DNA from: Chloroflexota bacterium
Lineage (GTDB): Bacteria; Chloroflexota; Limnocylindria; Limnocylindrales; CSP1-4
Reading direction: 5' to 3'
NCBI GenBank assembly: GCA_021812735.1
Contig: JAKAMV010000674.1
Coordinates: forward strand, 1 to 5,672
DNA length: 5,672 nucleotides
Part shown: piece by piece, positions 5,572 through 5,672 of the stretch
Layout: every line of letters begins with the position of its first letter
Position numbering within the stretch: the first letter of the stretch is position 1
Made by a program: the position numbers and the translations under genes
Notes under the pieces: generated by a model
What the model was told of the DNA's origin: nothing
The model's database searches: none
Seen by the model: only the letters and a program-made list of their open reading frames with translations

Positions 5572-5585
5572 ACCATCGCGATGGT
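5572..5585. repeat. Perfect 14-base palindrome
   Basis: ACCATCGCGATGGT is its own reverse complement over all 14 bases. Such a site suits a dimeric DNA-binding protein. Its right half contains an ATG (5581) on the plus strand. On the minus strand an ATG reads from 5581 down to 5579 (CAT at 5574-5576 gives a second). None of these starts has a visible ribosome binding site. Confidence 0.6.
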
Positions 5586-5590
5586 TCGCA

Positions 5591-5611
5591 TCTCGCGGAA
5601 CTACCGCGAGA
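5591..5611. repeat. Perfect 8-bp hairpin with 5-base loop
   Basis: TCTCGCGG (5591-5598) and CCGCGAGA (5604-5611) are exact reverse complements around the loop AACTA. It sits five bases beyond the 14-base palindrome. It may be a terminator stem for a gene entering from the right on the minus strand, where one frame is open from the edge to a TAG at 5603-5601. It may instead be an operator or leader element of a gene further right. No T run flanks it on either strand. Confidence 0.55.
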
Positions 5612-5630
5612 CGGGGCCCGTGCCGGGAAT

Positions 5631-5660
5631 CGCCGCGCGTCGCCGCGCGCCGCCGCGGCG
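5631..5660. repeat. Short GC-only repeat with a 10-base period
   Basis: Three successive 10-base blocks begin CGCCGCG: 5631-5640, 5641-5650 and 5651-5660. The first two differ at one position and the third is diverged at its end. This is low-complexity sequence, and every reading frame through it is open or nearly so. For that reason I cannot tell whether the final 60 bases are coding. A plus-strand frame from ATG 5581 and a minus-strand frame ending at 5601 are both possible and both unsupported. Confidence 0.5.
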
Positions 5661-5672
5661 GGCCTCGGCGCG

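Noticed and set aside
5244..5591. 115-codon minus-strand frame containing Pro-Gly-Glu-Ala-Gly-Ala-Thr repeats
   Set aside because: It starts inside the hairpin, reads the tandem repeat, shifts frame at the 20-base unit, runs through the terminator and ends inside pntB. The apparent protein repeat is a by-product of the 21-base DNA period.
5581..5672. Plus-strand frame from ATG 5581 open to the right edge
   Set aside because: Only 30 codons are visible, with no ribosome binding site, and the ATG is part of a palindrome. The sequence soon becomes a GC-only repeat in which all frames stay open.

Overview
This is a very GC-rich window (by eye around 70% or higher, with most codons ending in G or C). 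It comes from a bacterial chromosome with ordinary gene organisation. The style of the proteins fits a high-GC Chloroflexota (Limnocylindria-like) or Actinomycetota organism: a GAF-PAS histidine kinase with a SHELRTPITTI H-box, a Pro/Ala-rich membrane-anchored DsbA-type protein, and a three-subunit transhydrogenase with an LFNAVGGG membrane helix. The sequence alone does not decide between these phyla.

Layout. Positions 1-570, minus strand, hold the N-terminal 190 codons of a membrane-anchored DsbA/thioredoxin-fold protein with a CPFC active site; the gene runs off the left edge. A short divergent spacer (571-637) separates it from a plus-strand soluble sensor histidine kinase (638-2302; GAF, PAS, HisKA, HATPase_c), which appears to start at a leaderless GTG. 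A 170-base gap (2303-2472) carries a long imperfect hairpin, a thrice-iterated 11-base motif and a likely promoter. It leads into pntAA-pntAB-pntB (2473-5383), the complete split-type proton-translocating NAD(P)+ transhydrogenase operon, whose genes overlap by four bases at both junctions and each have a good ribosome binding site. A terminator-like hairpin follows pntB. The last 290 bases contain no gene I can defend. They hold five tandem copies of a 21-base unit, a 14-base perfect palindrome, an 8-bp hairpin and a short 10-base-period GC repeat.

How the genes work together. The three Pnt proteins form one membrane enzyme: PntAA binds NAD(H), PntAB and the N-terminal part of PntB form the proton channel, and the C-terminal part of PntB binds NADP(H). 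The enzyme couples proton entry to NADPH formation. The kinase and the disulfide oxidoreductase are neighbours. A shared redox theme is possible, but nothing in the sequence proves a functional link, and the kinase has no response regulator in the window.

I do not see a clearly new biological system here. The points most worth a second look are the iterated GCCATnnGGnA motif at the pnt promoter, the Asn in place of the known proton-channel His in PntB, the 21-base tandem repeat behind the operon, and the G-quadruplex-type tract inside the start of the dsbA-like gene.
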